Assembly (NCBI RefSeq): GCF_000003815.2
Contig: NC_049988.1
Span: 1,190,309 to 1,254,308 of the forward strand
From: Branchiostoma floridae
Lineage: Eukaryota > Chordata > Leptocardii > Amphioxiformes > Branchiostomatidae
DNA length: 64,000 nt
Direction of reading: 5' to 3'
Shown here one piece after another: positions 21,763 through 34,700 of the stretch (position 1 is its first letter; each line of letters opens with the position of its first letter). The position numbers and the translations under genes were made by a program. A model generated the notes under the pieces. That model saw only the letters and a list, made by a program, of their open reading frames with translations, was not told where the DNA came from and ran no database searches.

Positions 21763-22794
21763 TGAATGATCTGGGCCAAATATTTTATTTTTCCTTCCAT
21801 CTTATTTTTTTATTAACACAATCATCACCCACCATTTTGTGAATTACCATGACCTTGTAGCTACACAGCATTCGCAGTTTCGCAATCTGCTTCTGATAAC
21901 ACTTCAGGCAGCTATAGATATATTTCCCAAATCATTGGCCATTAATACACAGCAATATTAAAATGGTAAAACAAGTATACAGCAGTTATTTCACATCATG
22001 TTGATACATATATATCGTCGCATTACATTTGCTATCACCCCAACCTATTGTCGTGATTTTTTTAATGATTTCAAGCGAACAGATTTCAACAGAACATGGG
22101 ATATATTCGCGCATCATTTTTGTAACAAGACGGCATGGAAAAACTACTGTCCGACACATACAACACAATGCCGCATATTTGACAAAGATCACATCAACAT
22201 ATTTTCTTGGATATCGTATAAAAACATTGCTTAGTATGTAAAACATTCTGATGCATAATAACACAAAATCATCCTGTAATCTTTCTTTCATAATGAGCGA
22301 CCTCATCATACGCAAAAATATCACCTCTAATTCTATTAAGATAACCATAAGAAAGACAATTCTTAATGATATATATCATGTTGCCGTATAAATAAGTCAA
22401 GGTCATATGCAATGTAAGAAATTATTAATAACATAGGTGGATTGCCTTAACACGCGTGCATGATAAAACGTATTAAGCGTCTAGAGCAGTTATTCTTGTT
22501 TCCATTCACAGTATGTGTAAATGACACAGCCACACATTGCATGGTTGTTTCGAAAAAAAGTGATGAAATATAAAGAAGTTATCTTATTTGATAAGAGATC
22601 ATAAGACCCGAAATATTTCCCCACTGTTATATGGCATACAAATAAAAAAGACTCGTTCAGCTTATACTTCTTCACCTACGAGTATAATCTTGATCGGTTC
22701 AATGTACCAGAATAGTATTTATTAAAACTCAGATAAAAATTTCAGCATAAAATATTATTTCATAAAAGATACGTTCCGGCTATATATATATAAC
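21481..22794. other. Intergenic; CA microsatellite and no gene
   Basis: A (CA)n run lies at 21716-21761. Short frames between 21986 and 22348 have no motifs. This should include the 3' UTR of the SEA-EGF-TM gene just below 22795. The AT-rich stretch has several possible polyadenylation signals and none can be chosen. Confidence 0.4.
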
Positions 22795-22839
22795 TTATGG
22801 TTGCTTGTGGTGGTGGAGAGATGTCCATTTCTTTTGGAC
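22795..22839 (-). CDS. Probable last coding exon of the SEA-EGF-TM gene
   Basis: After the acceptor TTTTCTTTCCAG (ending at 22840) the frame left by the previous exon (phase 0) reads VQKKWTSLHHHKQP and a stop at 22795-22797. The strong pyrimidine-rich acceptor and the matching phase support it, but the exon is short and lies 1.6 kb from its neighbour, so it is provisional. Confidence 0.45.
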   Translation of the reverse strand, partial: VQKKWTSLHHHKQP

Positions 22840-23019
22840 CTGGAAAGAAAACGGCACAAATCACGACCTCTGTTGTATGTCAGCCTTAAATGCAATGCAA
22901 AATACGATGCCGTTTATGTAACTTAAATTCTAGTCTTGTCGAATCTTACTAAAGCAACCATCTCTATCAGAAATCCCCCTGCTGTAGGTAAGTTATAACC
23001 TTGGTAAACTGGTCTACAA

Positions 23020-23600
23020 TTCTTGATGATGATGATGATGACTGGTTTATTCAGAAAAATTCACATATACATGGCCCAAATGGCAGCCCTAAGGCTGAAT
23101 TGATAGGCACGTTTACATTTACAATTGAAATAAAATCTGTTAAAAATATTCACAACATGTCATCATTATACAAGAATATTTACTGAATATCGCCAATAAA
23201 CAATTTAAAAAGCTATTCACACAAAGTCATCGTTTAGCAAGGCAACCATGTAGTTAATCGGACTTCTCTTGAAACGAGTAGTATTCGCTTTCAGAGTCTG
23301 GAGTCTGTTACTAGACCGAGTCTCTCTACCCGAAATCTCCCCACGGCACGGTCGGAGCCAGTCTCTGAAGATCGGGGATCTTCAGAGAGAGCGAGCATAC
23401 GTTCTGCACAGTTCCTCTCGTCTCTGAGTCAGTGGTGTCAGAGAGAGTTCAGTGAGTGCTGACCTGTAGCAGGTGTAGTTCTGGTCAAGGATTATCTTGC
23501 AGGCTCTCTTCTGTACTCTCTCTATTGACTTAGATTCGGCAACAGTCAAACCTGGATGCCATACTCGGCATGTGTATTCTAAAACCGGGCGCACAAAACC
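23020..23600 (-). pseudogene. CR1-like LINE fragment inside the last intron
   Basis: Minus-strand frame 23382-23594 reads MRPVLEYTCRVWHPGLTVAE, RVQKRACKIILDQNYTCYRS, LTPLTQRREEL. It is the same protein end as the copy at 20633-21480 but a separate insertion. Its 3' UTR ends with TGAATAAACCAGTC followed by (ATC)n at 23023-23050. Confidence 0.85.
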
Positions 23601-24401
23601 GATATAGACAAGAACAAGGTCACTTGTCTTGTCTTGTTGTCTACAATTCTTGGCATATACTTTCCTGGCTTAAATCTGTCACGAGTGTGCTTGGGGAGAT
23701 TCTAAAAGACATACGCTACAACGAAATTGTAGGCCAGTTTGAAATTGGGATCGAGCGTGTATCAGCAGCCGTTAGCGGCGACAGTAGCAAGTCTGAATAG
23801 CAACATACCCCAGTATTTCTAGATCATATTTCTGATATGCAAAAGGTTGTGTTGGTAAAAACAATCGGACAGTAAGTCTGGACTTAGCTCATATTTTTAT
23901 ATTCAATTACTCTGGAATGTGTAAATAGATATTACGAATCTCAGCTACAACTGCTTGAATGAAAAGGAAACGACAAAGCTATAAAATACATACATGGCAG
24001 GCGTAGTCGATTATTTTACAAACACTCTGCTAACATTAGCACTACTTACATGTATGTCTAATTTCCATCGGGATTGTACTTCACACTGGGTCGTGGGATC
24101 CTTAACTGTAACACAACATGTTCAGTTCAGTTCATCCTCGGAGAACATGAAATTCATTAAAATTTCTGAAGAATCAAGATAAGTTACAGTCGTACCAACA
24201 AAAACACTTTGTAATGTGACAGTCTTTTCATATTTAGTGGCTGGTGATTAATTTGATGTTATAATTTTCGAAAATTAAACATTCGACCAGGTGAAATATC
24301 AAATACATTGCACATCCAAATCCATGTATTTTAAAACACCACACCCACAAGCAAAAAAAAAGAGAATAGTTCAATGAACTTTCAAACTAGGGTGACCATA
24401 C

Positions 24402-24510
24402 CTGGCTACCAGACACTTGCTTCTGTCCCATTGCGCTGTACCGCCGGGCCCGATCAGAGTAATCGGTGTAGGTTCCATAATTGTCGATAGTCAGTCCACC
24501 GGGACGGTAC
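24402..24510 (-). CDS. Exon: cytoplasmic tail of the SEA-EGF-TM protein
   Basis: 109 bp between the acceptor TTTTGAAG (24511) and donor CAG|GTATGG (24401). With the phase left by the transmembrane exon it encodes YRPGGLTIDNYGTYTDYSDR then ARRYSAMGQKQVSGSQ. The stretch has several Tyr residues (DNYGTY, TDYSD), which could be signalling sites; that is inference. It ends in phase 0. Confidence 0.7.
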
Positions 24511-24641
24511 CTTCAAAAGGAAACGTTCTCAAAGATTATTATAACATTTACTATGACATAGTAACTGCACTGGCAGAAGTCGAGTGCTAATCTGCTTATA
24601 CAACTAACTTTTCTATTTCTATGTTATGAATAGTAACATAC

Positions 24642-24818
24642 CTATTGCCTTGTCGGTTCTTGCCCACTTTCCGTGCCCTCCTGGCCATCTTAACGACTGT
24701 TACAATGATGATGAGAACGGCGCAGACACATCCTACACCGATACCGATGACGGCCGCCTGGGTTAAGAGAGGACTGCACCGATCTCCGTGGTAAACGGGT
24801 ACCAACACGGAGGGGCAC
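24642..24818 (-). CDS. Exon: end of EGF-like domain, transmembrane helix, start of tail
   Basis: 177 bp from the acceptor ATACAG (24819) to donor ATAG|GTATGT (24641). It begins CPSVLVPVYHGDRCSP, which supplies the last cysteines of the EGF-like domain begun in the preceding exon. A hydrophobic helix AAVIGIGVGCVCAVLIIIVT of about 22 residues follows, then a basic stop-transfer stretch KMARRARKVGKNRQGN. This order (SEA, EGF, TM, short basic tail) is that of membrane mucins and interphotoreceptor-matrix-type proteins, so the protein should be type I with its N-terminus outside. Confidence 0.85.
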
Positions 24819-25245
24819 CTGTATAACATGAAACATACAACAAGCTCGGTTGGAGCCTCCCCATTAGTGTATTAAGATTTTTCCTATCCTTCTTTAAAGC
24901 AATAAGTACGCTTTTTTGCAAGGCGATACCTTAAATAGACATTGATGAACTTTATATGTAATCAATTCATATTTACTACGTTAGTAAAATGATTGAAATA
25001 ACAGGTGACTATAATCATCCGAAGCTAGGTGATATTTTCACCCAGACTGAATTGGGGAAAGTCGCGTCATGTGCCTTTCCCAAGTGCACAAGATAGGTAG
25101 CATATCAGCTGATTTGAACCCAGGATCTAGGTAAACGATATATGATATTTTTTGGAAGAAGGTAAGGAAAATATTCAAAATGCTTACTTAAATTCGTACT
25201 ATTCGCAACTTAACTGTGTATATGTATAATCCTAATCTGACTTAC

Positions 25246-25417
25246 TCGCATTCAGGTCCCTTGTCGACCACCACTTTGCAGACACCTGCGTTGCAGTAGT
25301 TGTCTTCACAAACACATTCAAAGATCATGTCTCCATCCAGGTCACTAAGTTGGCAAACCGCACCTTCACCACATGTCAGTCCACAAAGACTGGGGTCCCC
25401 AGATATCTGCTGCAACT
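25246..25417 (-). CDS. Exon: membrane-proximal EGF-like domain
   Basis: 172 bp, acceptor CAATAG (25418) and donor CGA|GTAAGT (25245). It encodes LQQISGDPSLCGLTCGEGAV and CVCEDNYCNAGVCKVVVDKG and ends PECE. The cysteine pattern is completed by the next exon. Phases 1 (in) and 2 (out) match both neighbours. It differs strongly from the Notch-type repeats upstream and is the kind of EGF that follows a SEA domain. Confidence 0.8.
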
Positions 25418-25421
25418 CTAT

Positions 25422-26490
25422 TGAAATGTATATTTTTCAATTCCTTTTTGTCAAAATTGCATAAAAAGGTGGACGCTTGTTAATTCTATCGTATACTTAT
25501 AACATAAATCCGGGCGAACGTAGACCAATCAGAAAAGTCCATTTCATGCTGGTTATGACGCCGTAACACATAGAATTCTGGTGAGGTGGGTGTTAAACGT
25601 TGGCCTGGTGTTAAAGTAATTTTGAAAAAAAAAACGATCAGAAGAATTTTAACACAGGGAATTAAGGGAATTGAACAATCATAATGAGGGATATACACGC
25701 GGACATGGATTAAATCAAAACGTGTTTCGGACGTTTAAGATTCAATCACAAAGTAACAGTGCAGAGAGTGGTGTTTAGATTTCCTCGCTTGGCCATGCAG
25801 GTCAGGCGGCTCGAAGGAAGGGAGAGCAACAGTCTGGTCGGGCTAGTAAAGAAGAAAAAGGTCTGACGAAGAAAATGCAAAATCACCAGACTAGGTCCGA
25901 AACTTTCGTGGACACCCAATCCCCAGCATCCTTACGTGTTTTATGTGGCACTAATCAAAGGATATTTTATCACCTAACTCATGCATCACTTATGACACTA
26001 TTCAACATTATCATACAGCCAGGCGCCGTGGACTAATCAGAAGGCTACATTTCCACCCAAAACTAGATGATTATGAGGCCATAACCACCTGCTTTTTCCA
26101 AATTGGTCCAAAAATATGGGCATAGGTCTCGTTCTTAGAGTACTGGACATGATTTGTGAGTAGAAGATTTTACAACTCTGGGATCGAGAGCCACGAGAGT
26201 GCATTAAATGGCGCCAGTTCGGACGCGTTTGTAGTACATAGAGATAGTCGCAAACAGTGCTGTATACGAAAGGTGCAGGGAGTGTTGGTGAGATTTTATC
26301 GCCCAGCCACGTAGCTAAGAAGTTTCGAAAGGTAGGTAGAACAAGAATTAACCCCGGCCAGCAAGGAAAAGGACTCGGTCGCTTCATTCGGTGGTTATAG
26401 GAACCGCCATGAATTATGGCACCGTATACACCTCAGGGCGGGTCATTAACCCTATAATATTGTAAACTTCTTTCACGAATAATGGATTAC
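25422..26490 (-). other. Intron; no exon recognised
   Basis: Two diverged copies of one segment (about 25505-25735 and 26030-26380, sharing CATTTC.. and GGTTATGACGCC / GATTATGAGGCC phrases) suggest an old duplication. No coding exon with splice sites was found. Confidence 0.4.
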
Positions 26491-26502
26491 CCATACCTTT
26501 AC

Positions 26503-26678
26503 TCGTTAACGTAGTGGGTTGAAGTGCCTGGCTCCGTGTGACATTCAGCGTACTGTCAAAGGTACCATTGTCAATGGCTGCCATTAGGTTGTTCTGTGCA
26601 ATGGCAGTGATTGCACTGTCATTTTCAGCTCTCTCTCTGTCAAATGTCGCCATGTACCTAGTCACGACGCTTCCAGGG
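26503..26678 (-). CDS. Exon: C-terminal part of the SEA domain
   Basis: 176 bp, acceptor CCTTTTTTCCAG (26679) and donor ACGA|GTAAAG (26502). It encodes PGSVVTRYMATFDRERAEND then the helix SAITAIAQNNLMAAIDNG and SQALQPTTLT. The GSVV beta-turn is the position where many SEA domains cleave themselves, but those usually have G-S-[VI]-V-V, so cleavage is plausible rather than shown. Confidence 0.85.
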
Positions 26679-26689
26679 CTGGAAAAAAG

Positions 26690-27341
26690 GTGACCATAAA
26701 TTCCATTAGAATATTACACGTTTTTCGTATTTATCTTGCCTGTCTTAGGATTTTTTTTATCTAATGTCCATTGATGTTTCTGCCCCAATAAAGACAAAAC
26801 TCAACATTGTCAATAAAGACTTTATGTGCCCTGTGTTTTTTTTAAAAGATTAAAGCTTTCAGGGCTTGAGTAATCATTATTAGGCAGTGACAAAGATTTT
26901 GTCTAACATTTTTCTCTTTCTTTCTTAGCTAGTGGAAAAAAATTTCCTACATAAAGAATTAAAGAACAAATAGGCAAAAAAAATTGAATATTATTTCCGT
27001 GGCAAGTCCTACAAGAAACACTTCCTTATTTTTGTAAATAAGGAAATCATTTCTCAAAAAGATGTTTGCTCTAATGATTGGCAATAAATTCAAGTCGAAA
27101 TTCTTTACTTTCTTATCAAGCAATACTATTTTTTTCGTTATATTTAAAAAAGTATTATAGCTTCAAGAAGATAAATATTACCTCAAGAAAATTCTATGAA
27201 ATTACTTCAGAAATTTTTCTAAGTCGTGGACAAATGTTCTCCTTAAACACAAAAAAGTCTTCCTTTGAGAAAAATTTTCTATGTGCAAGAATAAAAAAAG
27301 CATTTTGTGATGCACTATTAAAGCTAGAGTGTGAGACTCAC
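26690..27341 (-). other. Intron within the SEA domain, AT-rich
   Basis: AT-rich intronic DNA with several related phrases (GGAAAAAAATTTCCTAC, AAGAAAATTCTATGAAATTA). No exon and no repeat family were recognised. Confidence 0.4.
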
Positions 27342-27400
27342 ATGAACTGAAGGATGATGATTTCCAGAAATCCAGGGATGCCTTCGTATATACGAGTTAG
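27342..27400 (-). CDS. Micro-exon: middle of the SEA domain
   Basis: Only 59 bp, between acceptor CTTATTTCCAAG (27401) and donor TTCAT|GTGAGT (27341). It encodes LTRIYEGIPGFLEIIILQF, the expected beta-strand segment between the first SEA helix and the GSVV turn. It enters in phase 0 and leaves in phase 2, exactly filling the gap between the flanking exons. Confidence 0.8.
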
Positions 27401-27538
27401 CTTGGAAATAAGAAAAATATTGTCACATATAGTAGCAAAATTTTACTTATGCCAGTACGGTGCAGATGTATGCAATCAAAATATGGTTAATATGGCAAAA
27501 GTAATAGGTGTAAAATGGCAATACAATTCCACACACAC

Positions 27539-27654
27539 CGAATCTTTGACTTTCCCAGCCAGTTCCGTGAATTCGGTCGAACTCCTTTCTTGATACGCTG
27601 CGATAAACGGGACCTGCATCGCCAGGCTTGCTGATACGATCTTCCGAGGACTCT
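27539..27654 (-). CDS. Exon: N-terminal part of the SEA domain
   Basis: 116 bp, acceptor ATTTTTAG (27655) and donor TCG|GTGTGT (27538). It encodes PRKIVSASLAMQVPFIAAYQ and ERSSTEFTELAGKVKDS. The S-x-E-F-x-E-L-A pattern is the standard start of SEA domains. Enters phase 1, leaves phase 0. Confidence 0.8.
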
Positions 27655-27659
27655 CTAAA

Positions 27660-28120
27660 AATGAGTAACACGTGGTCGATCTTGTATATCAGCAACATTG
27701 TCTGGCAGGTCTAATTACTTTCACAATATATTCACTGGTCAACGCTTTGTAAGATTATGTTGACAGTAAATGCAATTACACATAACGGAATGGTTTGATA
27801 TGGTAATATGATACACCATTATTGACACAGCATTTGGAATTAACAAACGGTTTGCAGGTTTCAATAACAAAATTGGGAGAATTATTTAGAGTTAAACGAT
27901 GTTGACGGCATGTGTAAGTTATAAGGCATGTGGATAAACAAAGTATTCCTTGCTACGTAGTAAACTTGGATTATGGATATAACAATTTCTGAGCAATACG
28001 CTGTAATACTAGTTTTGCCGATACATTGAACTTATGTTCAAATAATAACTGTAGCAGTAATCTTCTTCTTTCGAACTGCCTAGCCTCTTTAAAGAGATTA
28101 ACGACAAAGTCGCAAAGTAC
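27660..28120 (-). other. Intron between Ser/Thr-rich and SEA exons
   Basis: No exon or repeat recognised. Confidence 0.4.
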
Positions 28121-28258
28121 CTGGTTTTATATTTGATGTGGTTGAAACAGCTGCCGTAAATGAAGTCGGTGTCGCTTTTGAGGTACCCTCTTGTGAGGTT
28201 AACGTCAGTCTTGGTGACTTCAGTTCCGTCGTCGCCTGAGGTGATGTTGACTTGACAG
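28121..28258 (-). CDS. Exon: Ser/Thr/Pro-rich mucin-like stalk
   Basis: 138 bp, acceptor TTTCAATAG (28259) and donor CCAG|GTACTT (28120). In the phase that fits both sides it encodes VKSTSPQATTELKSPRLTLT and SQEGTSKATPTSFTAAVSTT, about half Ser, Thr and Pro, suited to O-glycosylation. Its phase-1 entry matches the phase-1 exit of every EGF exon upstream, which is the main evidence that the EGF array and the SEA/TM part are one gene. Confidence 0.65.
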
Positions 28259-28320
28259 CTATTGAAACGTTTGTGTCAAATAAGATACTGTTTTAAAGAT
28301 GTTAAAAAAACAATAACCAA

Positions 28321-31300
28321 CTAGAAAGGTAATATTTGCAAGCAAATACAGAATGTTACCTTCACACATGGTCTAGCCTAGCATTTCTACCTGATTTAGA
28401 TGATACAGGATAATCAAGAAGGGATCAAGAAGAGACGAATGAATTTCAATATTTTTTTTATCTGTAACGTTACGTATCTTGAATAATAAACACAGTGTCC
28501 CATTTTATTCTAAACAGGGGTTCTCATCATCCTCATATCTCAGTTGCATAGCTACCAACCACATGGGCACTGGGCAGTCTGTCCACAAAGGTTCTCCACT
28601 TTTGACGGTCGTCAACAGGGTTTACTCGACGACATTATCGTGAGAAAGGCTGTCGTCTGGGGGGGGGGGGGCTAGGAACTTTTTTGTTGGCTTGGGGGAG
28701 AGAAAAGGAGAACCGTCTTGGCTTGGGAGAGGGCCATGGATAAAACTGGTTTCCTTCAACATATTCATATGTTTAAAAAAACAAACCTTTGAATCACTCG
28801 GAAAAAATTCACAAGTATTGGACTTGGCGCGGAGCGCGCGTCGCGAAAATCAGTTGATAACACAAGAATACGTTAAATCTTGCGCTTTCCGTCATTGTTG
28901 ACGGACAAACTCGGCGCGTATACGTAAATATTGACAAAGTCTGCAAAAATCTTATTTCGGACGGTGCAGTCGTGCTGACAATTCCTAACGTCCGCCGGCC
29001 GCGAGAGAGAACAACCGGTCAAACCCGCGGCCGGTCGGCGCCCCTCCCCCTACCAGTGTTCCGGTCACGCGGTCGCATCGTGCTAGCGATGACTTTTTGT
29101 TGTCATTTTCATCTGATTAACTATCAGTTATTGCTACTACAGAAGTAACAAAAAAGTCGAAAATCTTTGTGAATTTAAATGTCTTTCAAAATAGTCTCCT
29201 GCAAGCCGCTCGGACCTCACATGCTTGTAATGCGTTCTTTCATAAAACGTGGAAAATAAGTTGCTTATAAAATATAAATTTCTACCGATGTCAGGCGTGC
29301 TGTACTTCCTTTAGGCTGACCGTCAATAAAACTGAAACTTGATAGAGAGATTTCGAAGATATTTTCCAAAAAGTACACGAAGATTTGTTGATGTAGGCGG
29401 TGTTGTTTTTTCGTAATGATTTTCTTACTAGTAGGGCCGTCGCAAATAGTGCATAAAACCCGTTCAACGTCTCGTGACATAAGACAAAAAATTCATACAG
29501 TCAAAGTTTAAATGTCAAAAGAAGCTAAGATATTATAGAAGTGAATTCTTATTTCTGTCTACTTTAATTCATCACTAACTTCTGAAGCAAAAGTAAAACA
29601 AGCGCACCAAGTTACGGCACACTGTCCAGCATGCCACAAAATCGGAAGGTACATTCACAAAACGTCTCACAGAGTTTGCAGCTTGTAATTGGAGCGCGAA
29701 GGGATCATGAACCGTATTAATGCGCATTTGTTAAAAATCCATTCATCAAAATTTGACCTGCCAAGTAGCGATGGAGCACCATGAGTTCTGGGCGTGAAAT
29801 GTGAGGCACCTCCCGTTACCAACAACTGTAAATCGCACAAATTCACAGAAATAGCTGGTTAGCGTAATCGCTAAAAATGCCACAAATCTATTCTATTCAT
29901 TCACTCAGCAGTTGCCACCATCTCACGCCAGAAATTGATCTCACGCCTGCACACTGCACGTGATCTTCACAGTACGCGCCACCGTGCTCGCTATGCTTCC
30001 TGTCACAGTCAATCTGTGTAAATTCATTCATACTTTGAACGGCCCAATCATTTTTTTCAGAGCCCGCAATCAATATTTCACAAATTTCTTTTATTTTTAG
30101 CAAACAATTTTGATTTACGTTTGATGTACGTAGTTTGTTTTTGCCCTCATTATCAATACATACCGCAGTCGGCACACTTCAAACCCGTCCGCCTGTCAAT
30201 CATGCAAAGTTCAAGGGGTTAGGTTTCTGCTACACTGAACTTTCGAGTAGACTTCTGCTGATTTGTGCCTGGAGATTTGTGCTGTGGCTTTATACACTCC
30301 CACCGTGTATAAAGCTGTACGTAGATAAATTGTAATTTTCCCAGAGTCCAGACTTCGTTTGCTGGGGACCAACGCAGCGCTGTGGTAACTTACATGATGA
30401 ACAACAAGGTGAACGGAATGACCGTGACCTATAGCCTAAGATGGGGAGGGCGTTCCACGCTTCAGTTAATCTTGTTTGATCAGGTCAGTTTGATAGCGAA
30501 ATAAATTCATCAACTCCACCCCTTGTGCTTCACATACCTTTATGTCTCAGGCGTAAAATTGTATGACGATCGTTATGCATGCTTTTTTTTAAATGTAACG
30601 TTAACAGCCGGCAACACGCAGTGACCTTGCGTCTAATATAACGTAGTCATAATTTTTTTTTGTTTTTGCTCAAATGTTCTTGTTGACTCAAAAATCGGTT
30701 AACTACAACCGTGACACCGATCCGTGTTTTATTTAGACGACAGCTCTATGCATGAACTTGATTTCCTATTCAGTACCGTGGATAAAAACGAACATGTCTC
30801 GCTACATTATTAAGATGATACGCCAGTTACTTATCATGTCAGGAGACATCCGAAGAAATCCCCACGTTAACAACATACATGTAACGTTACCACAGTTGTA
30901 GGCCTGTCTGAGAAGATTCTACTAATACTAGTATTCTCTCTGAACACGTTTGTTCGCCAAATTATCGCGTGAGCACGCAACTCAACCTCGACTTTTACAG
31001 AATCACGAAAACACAAGTGGCAGACTAGTGCTGGCGAACTACACACCGTGTGTGTTCTCGATTCGACGTAACTCAAACACAACGTAGAATTTGAACAATG
31101 TTTGGAAGGCTCAGAGTAAAACTTGTGCATGCAGATTGCAAAACGTTTAAAACAAAATCAAGAAAAGCATCGAAACAAATACTTGAAATTAACTCGATAT
31201 AGACCCAGACCGAGACACGTTTTGATACTTTGGGGGCATTAAATTTCAATATTGTGTCGGCGCATTCTACCTTCCTTTAAGTTGATATGCAAAGGGTGCC

Positions 31301-31793
31301 GATATTCGGCAAAATAAAGTCAAAGCTATCTTTTATTACTTCTTGGCAAAATGAATTCCACAAGTCATTCTGAGGACGGCTTCTGCCTTAATTCAGGCCG
31401 TCCAAAGCAAGATGAAGTCATCATTTGACGGGCGGCCACTTCCGTGTTGCGTAGCAGCGGTCGTTGACCTCGTTCGAAGTCACGTTCCATAACTCCCGGG
31501 CGGGTTCTACAGCTACCGGTCGTTGACCCCGGGTCCTTGGAGCCTAGTTCTAACGTTCTATGGGGGCTCGAAAGTTCGATTTTGTGTTAAAATTGCTAGT
31601 TTTTTCACCCTTTTTTGCCCCATAAAATCATTTTTTTGGTATCTTTAGGGGACCAAATGACCAAGGTGCAGTGTCTTATGTGCAGACCTACCAGCTTGCT
31701 GAATTACGAGATATTCCAAGGTCTAGTTTCGGAGATATTCATGTTTTTTATTTGTGCGGAAAAGAAGAAGAAGAAGAAGAAACAAACCAAAAA
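28321..31793. repeat. Copy 1 of a large tandem duplication
   Basis: Aligns over its length with 31794-35895. Shared anchors are GCAAATACAGAATGTTACCT (28340/31818), CCAAGTTACGGCACACTGTC (29608/32308), CCGTCCGCCTGTCAATCATG (30186/32917), AAGAAATCCCCACGTTA (30853/33549) and GGTGCAGTGTCTTATGTG (31664/35780). Copy 1 has an extra ~0.8 kb (about 28675-29465, G-run, GC-rich) absent from copy 2. No exon was recognised; the scattered frames do not agree between copies. Confidence 0.8.
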
Positions 31794-34700
31794 CTAGACA
31801 GGTAACATTTGCAAGCAAATACAGAATGTTACCTTCACATGGTCTAGCCTAGCATTTCTACCAGGAAGGGTAAACTGAAATAGTTGCAGATGTTGACACA
31901 GGATAAGACAAGAAGGTACAAATAAATGTTGATAATTTTTTATCTGTAACGTTATGCATCTTGAATAATGAACACAACGTCTAATATTGTTCCACACAGG
32001 GTTTCTCATCATCATCTCATCTCAGTCCCATAGCTACAAGCCACAGGGCAGTCTGTCTGTCCACAAAGGTTCTCCATTTCTGACGGTCGTCAACAGGGTT
32101 TACTCGACGACATTTAGCGTGGGGAAGACGGCCGTCTGCGGGAGGGTCAGGGCCTAGGAATTTTTTTCAGCCTCACGTGAGACAAGAAGCACACACAGTC
32201 ACAATTTTATTGTCAAAAGGAAGCCAAAATATTATAGAATTGAATTCTCGTTTCTGTCTTCTTGAATTAGACTAACTTTGAACAGAGCAAAATTAAAACA
32301 AGCCTACCAAGTTACGGCACACTGTCTAGCGTAGCACAAAAATCGGAAGGTACATTCACAAAAACGTCTCACAGAGTTTGCCGCTTGTACTACGCAGCGC
32401 GAAGGGTTCTCCTCAGCATGCTCTGTCACACTTTTACGTTTTCTATAATATACCCAGTGTGAAATCGAAGGCTACACAATCCTATTTATGTCGCAGTAAG
32501 AGCGCGGCGCGATCGCCGTCTAGTGGTTACCAACTACTGTAAATCGCACAAATTCATAGAAACAGCTGGTTAGCGTAATCGCTAAAATTGCCACAAATCT
32601 ATTATATTCGTTCACGTCACGCAGTTGACGGATACTCTCAGAGCTGAAATTGATATGGCTACCCCTGCACACTCCATGTAATCTTCACAGTACGCAGCTC
32701 TTCTCCGCTATATGCTTCCTCCGCTATATGATTCCTGTCAATCTGTGTAAATTCATTCATATTTGAACGGCTCGATCATTTTTTTCAGAGTCCGCAATTC
32801 TTATTTCATAAATTTCTTTTAATTTTTAGCAAACAATTTTGATTTACGTTTGATGTACGTAGTTTGTTTATGCCCTCATTATCAATACGTGCCGCCCGGC
32901 ACACTTCGAACCCGTCCGCCTGTCAATCATGCAAACTTTAAGGGGTTAGGTTTCTGCTACACTAAACTTTCGCGTTGACTTTGTGCCTGGGGTTTTGTGC
33001 TGTGCCGGCCACTCCCACCGTGTATAAAGCTGCACGTAGCTTAATTGTAATGTACCCAGCTGACTTCGTTTCCGTGCTCCACTTGCTTGCTGGGGACCAA
33101 CGCAGCGCTGTGGTAACTTACATGATGAACATTACAAGGTGAAAGGAATGACCGTGACCTAAGATGGGGCGGGCGTTCCACGCTGCAGTTAATCATGTTT
33201 GTTCAAGGTCAGTTTAATAGCGAAATAAACTCATCAAGTCCATCGTTTTTGTTTCACATACCTTTATGTCTCAGGCGTAAAACTTTGAGTTTTTTATGTA
33301 ACCGCCGGCGACACGCAGTGACCTTGCGTCTAACGTAGTCATGTGTTTCTTTTTGCTCAAAGGTTTTTTTTTTTACTCAAAAATCGGTTAACTAGAACCG
33401 TGACACCATTCCGTGTTTCATTTGGACGACAGCTCTATGCATGAACTTGAGTAAACGTTCCTATTCAGTACTGTGGATAAAAAGGAACAGGTCTCGCTAC
33501 ATTATTATGATTATATGTCAGTTACTTATAATGTCAGGAAACATCCAAAGAAATCCCCACGTTACCAAATACACGTAGCGTTACCACAGTTATTAGCCTG
33601 TCTGAGAAAATTGCACTAGTGCTAACGTTAGTAGTTATTCTCTCTGAGTGCGTTTGTTCACCAAATTATCGCGCGGAGCACGCAACTCAACCTCGGCTTG
33701 TACAGAATCGTGAAAACACCAGTGGAATCAAAAGACGAGTGCTGGCGCACTACACACCGTGTGTGTTCTCGATTCTACGTAACTCAAACACAACATAGAA
33801 TTCTCGCCAGGCCTTTTCAGCATAGTGGGCCGATACGCTGTCGGCTGGAAAATGACGCTGTAAAAAGCCCGCTACGCTGCTTTTTCATCCAGCGTAGCGG
33901 CAAAACATGGGGAAAAAATAACAAAATATCGTAGTAAAAACACAAAAAGCACGCGCCAAGCACGCGCCTTCGCTATTTCAAGAAGTTATCAGCTCGAAGG
34001 GAGGTGTTTCAGAGCACCCGCCGTGCCGTTGTCTCGCAGCCCCTCCCACCCAGGATCGCCCTTGCGTTCGCCCGAAATGATTGTAAACAGAGGACTTGCC
34101 GCCACGAGTGACCAGCGGGGTGGGATCCCTTCCCGGAACAGCCAAAATGTATAAGATTTCCCGCGAAAGTCCTTATTTGGGGAGCGGGGTTGATCAACAC
34201 AAAGGCGCTTACAACTAGTTGTGTCATTTCTTTTTCACCACGGAAAACAGAATCAATTCTTTCTGACATATTTCTAGAGCAAGACCGTCCGCGTTTCCAA
34301 ATTTCCTGTTCTAAATTTGAAGCTCTTTGATTCGGCAATGTAAAATTCAAACCATCGTAAGTTTGTATGTAAAACCCGGGCATTTCCTTTCGGGGCCGGG
34401 GCTTTCGGGGGAGAAGCCTCGCCATGTGGCCCCGACCACACCGTCGGCTTCCTTGTTACCAAGGCAGTGCACTTTTTCGCCCACTTCATCAAAGGCCGCC
34501 GCTGTTGGTTAGAGTTTCAAACAGCCGCGTGCCAGTTGACAGCGAACTTCATATGCTACGTGATTATTGCATTCCTTGGACTTCCCCACAGCGGTGCTTC
34601 TACAAAATATTTATTAGACTGTAACGTTAACATTTATTCCCACGTAACGTTACGTGTTTTATAGAATAGAATCTGACGTGGAACAGCGGTTTCGCCGGAT

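Noticed and set aside
34009-34425. A 138-codon frame on the minus strand of the 1.38-kb insertion
   Set aside because: No recognisable motif, GC-driven, and lies in a sequence absent from the paired copy.
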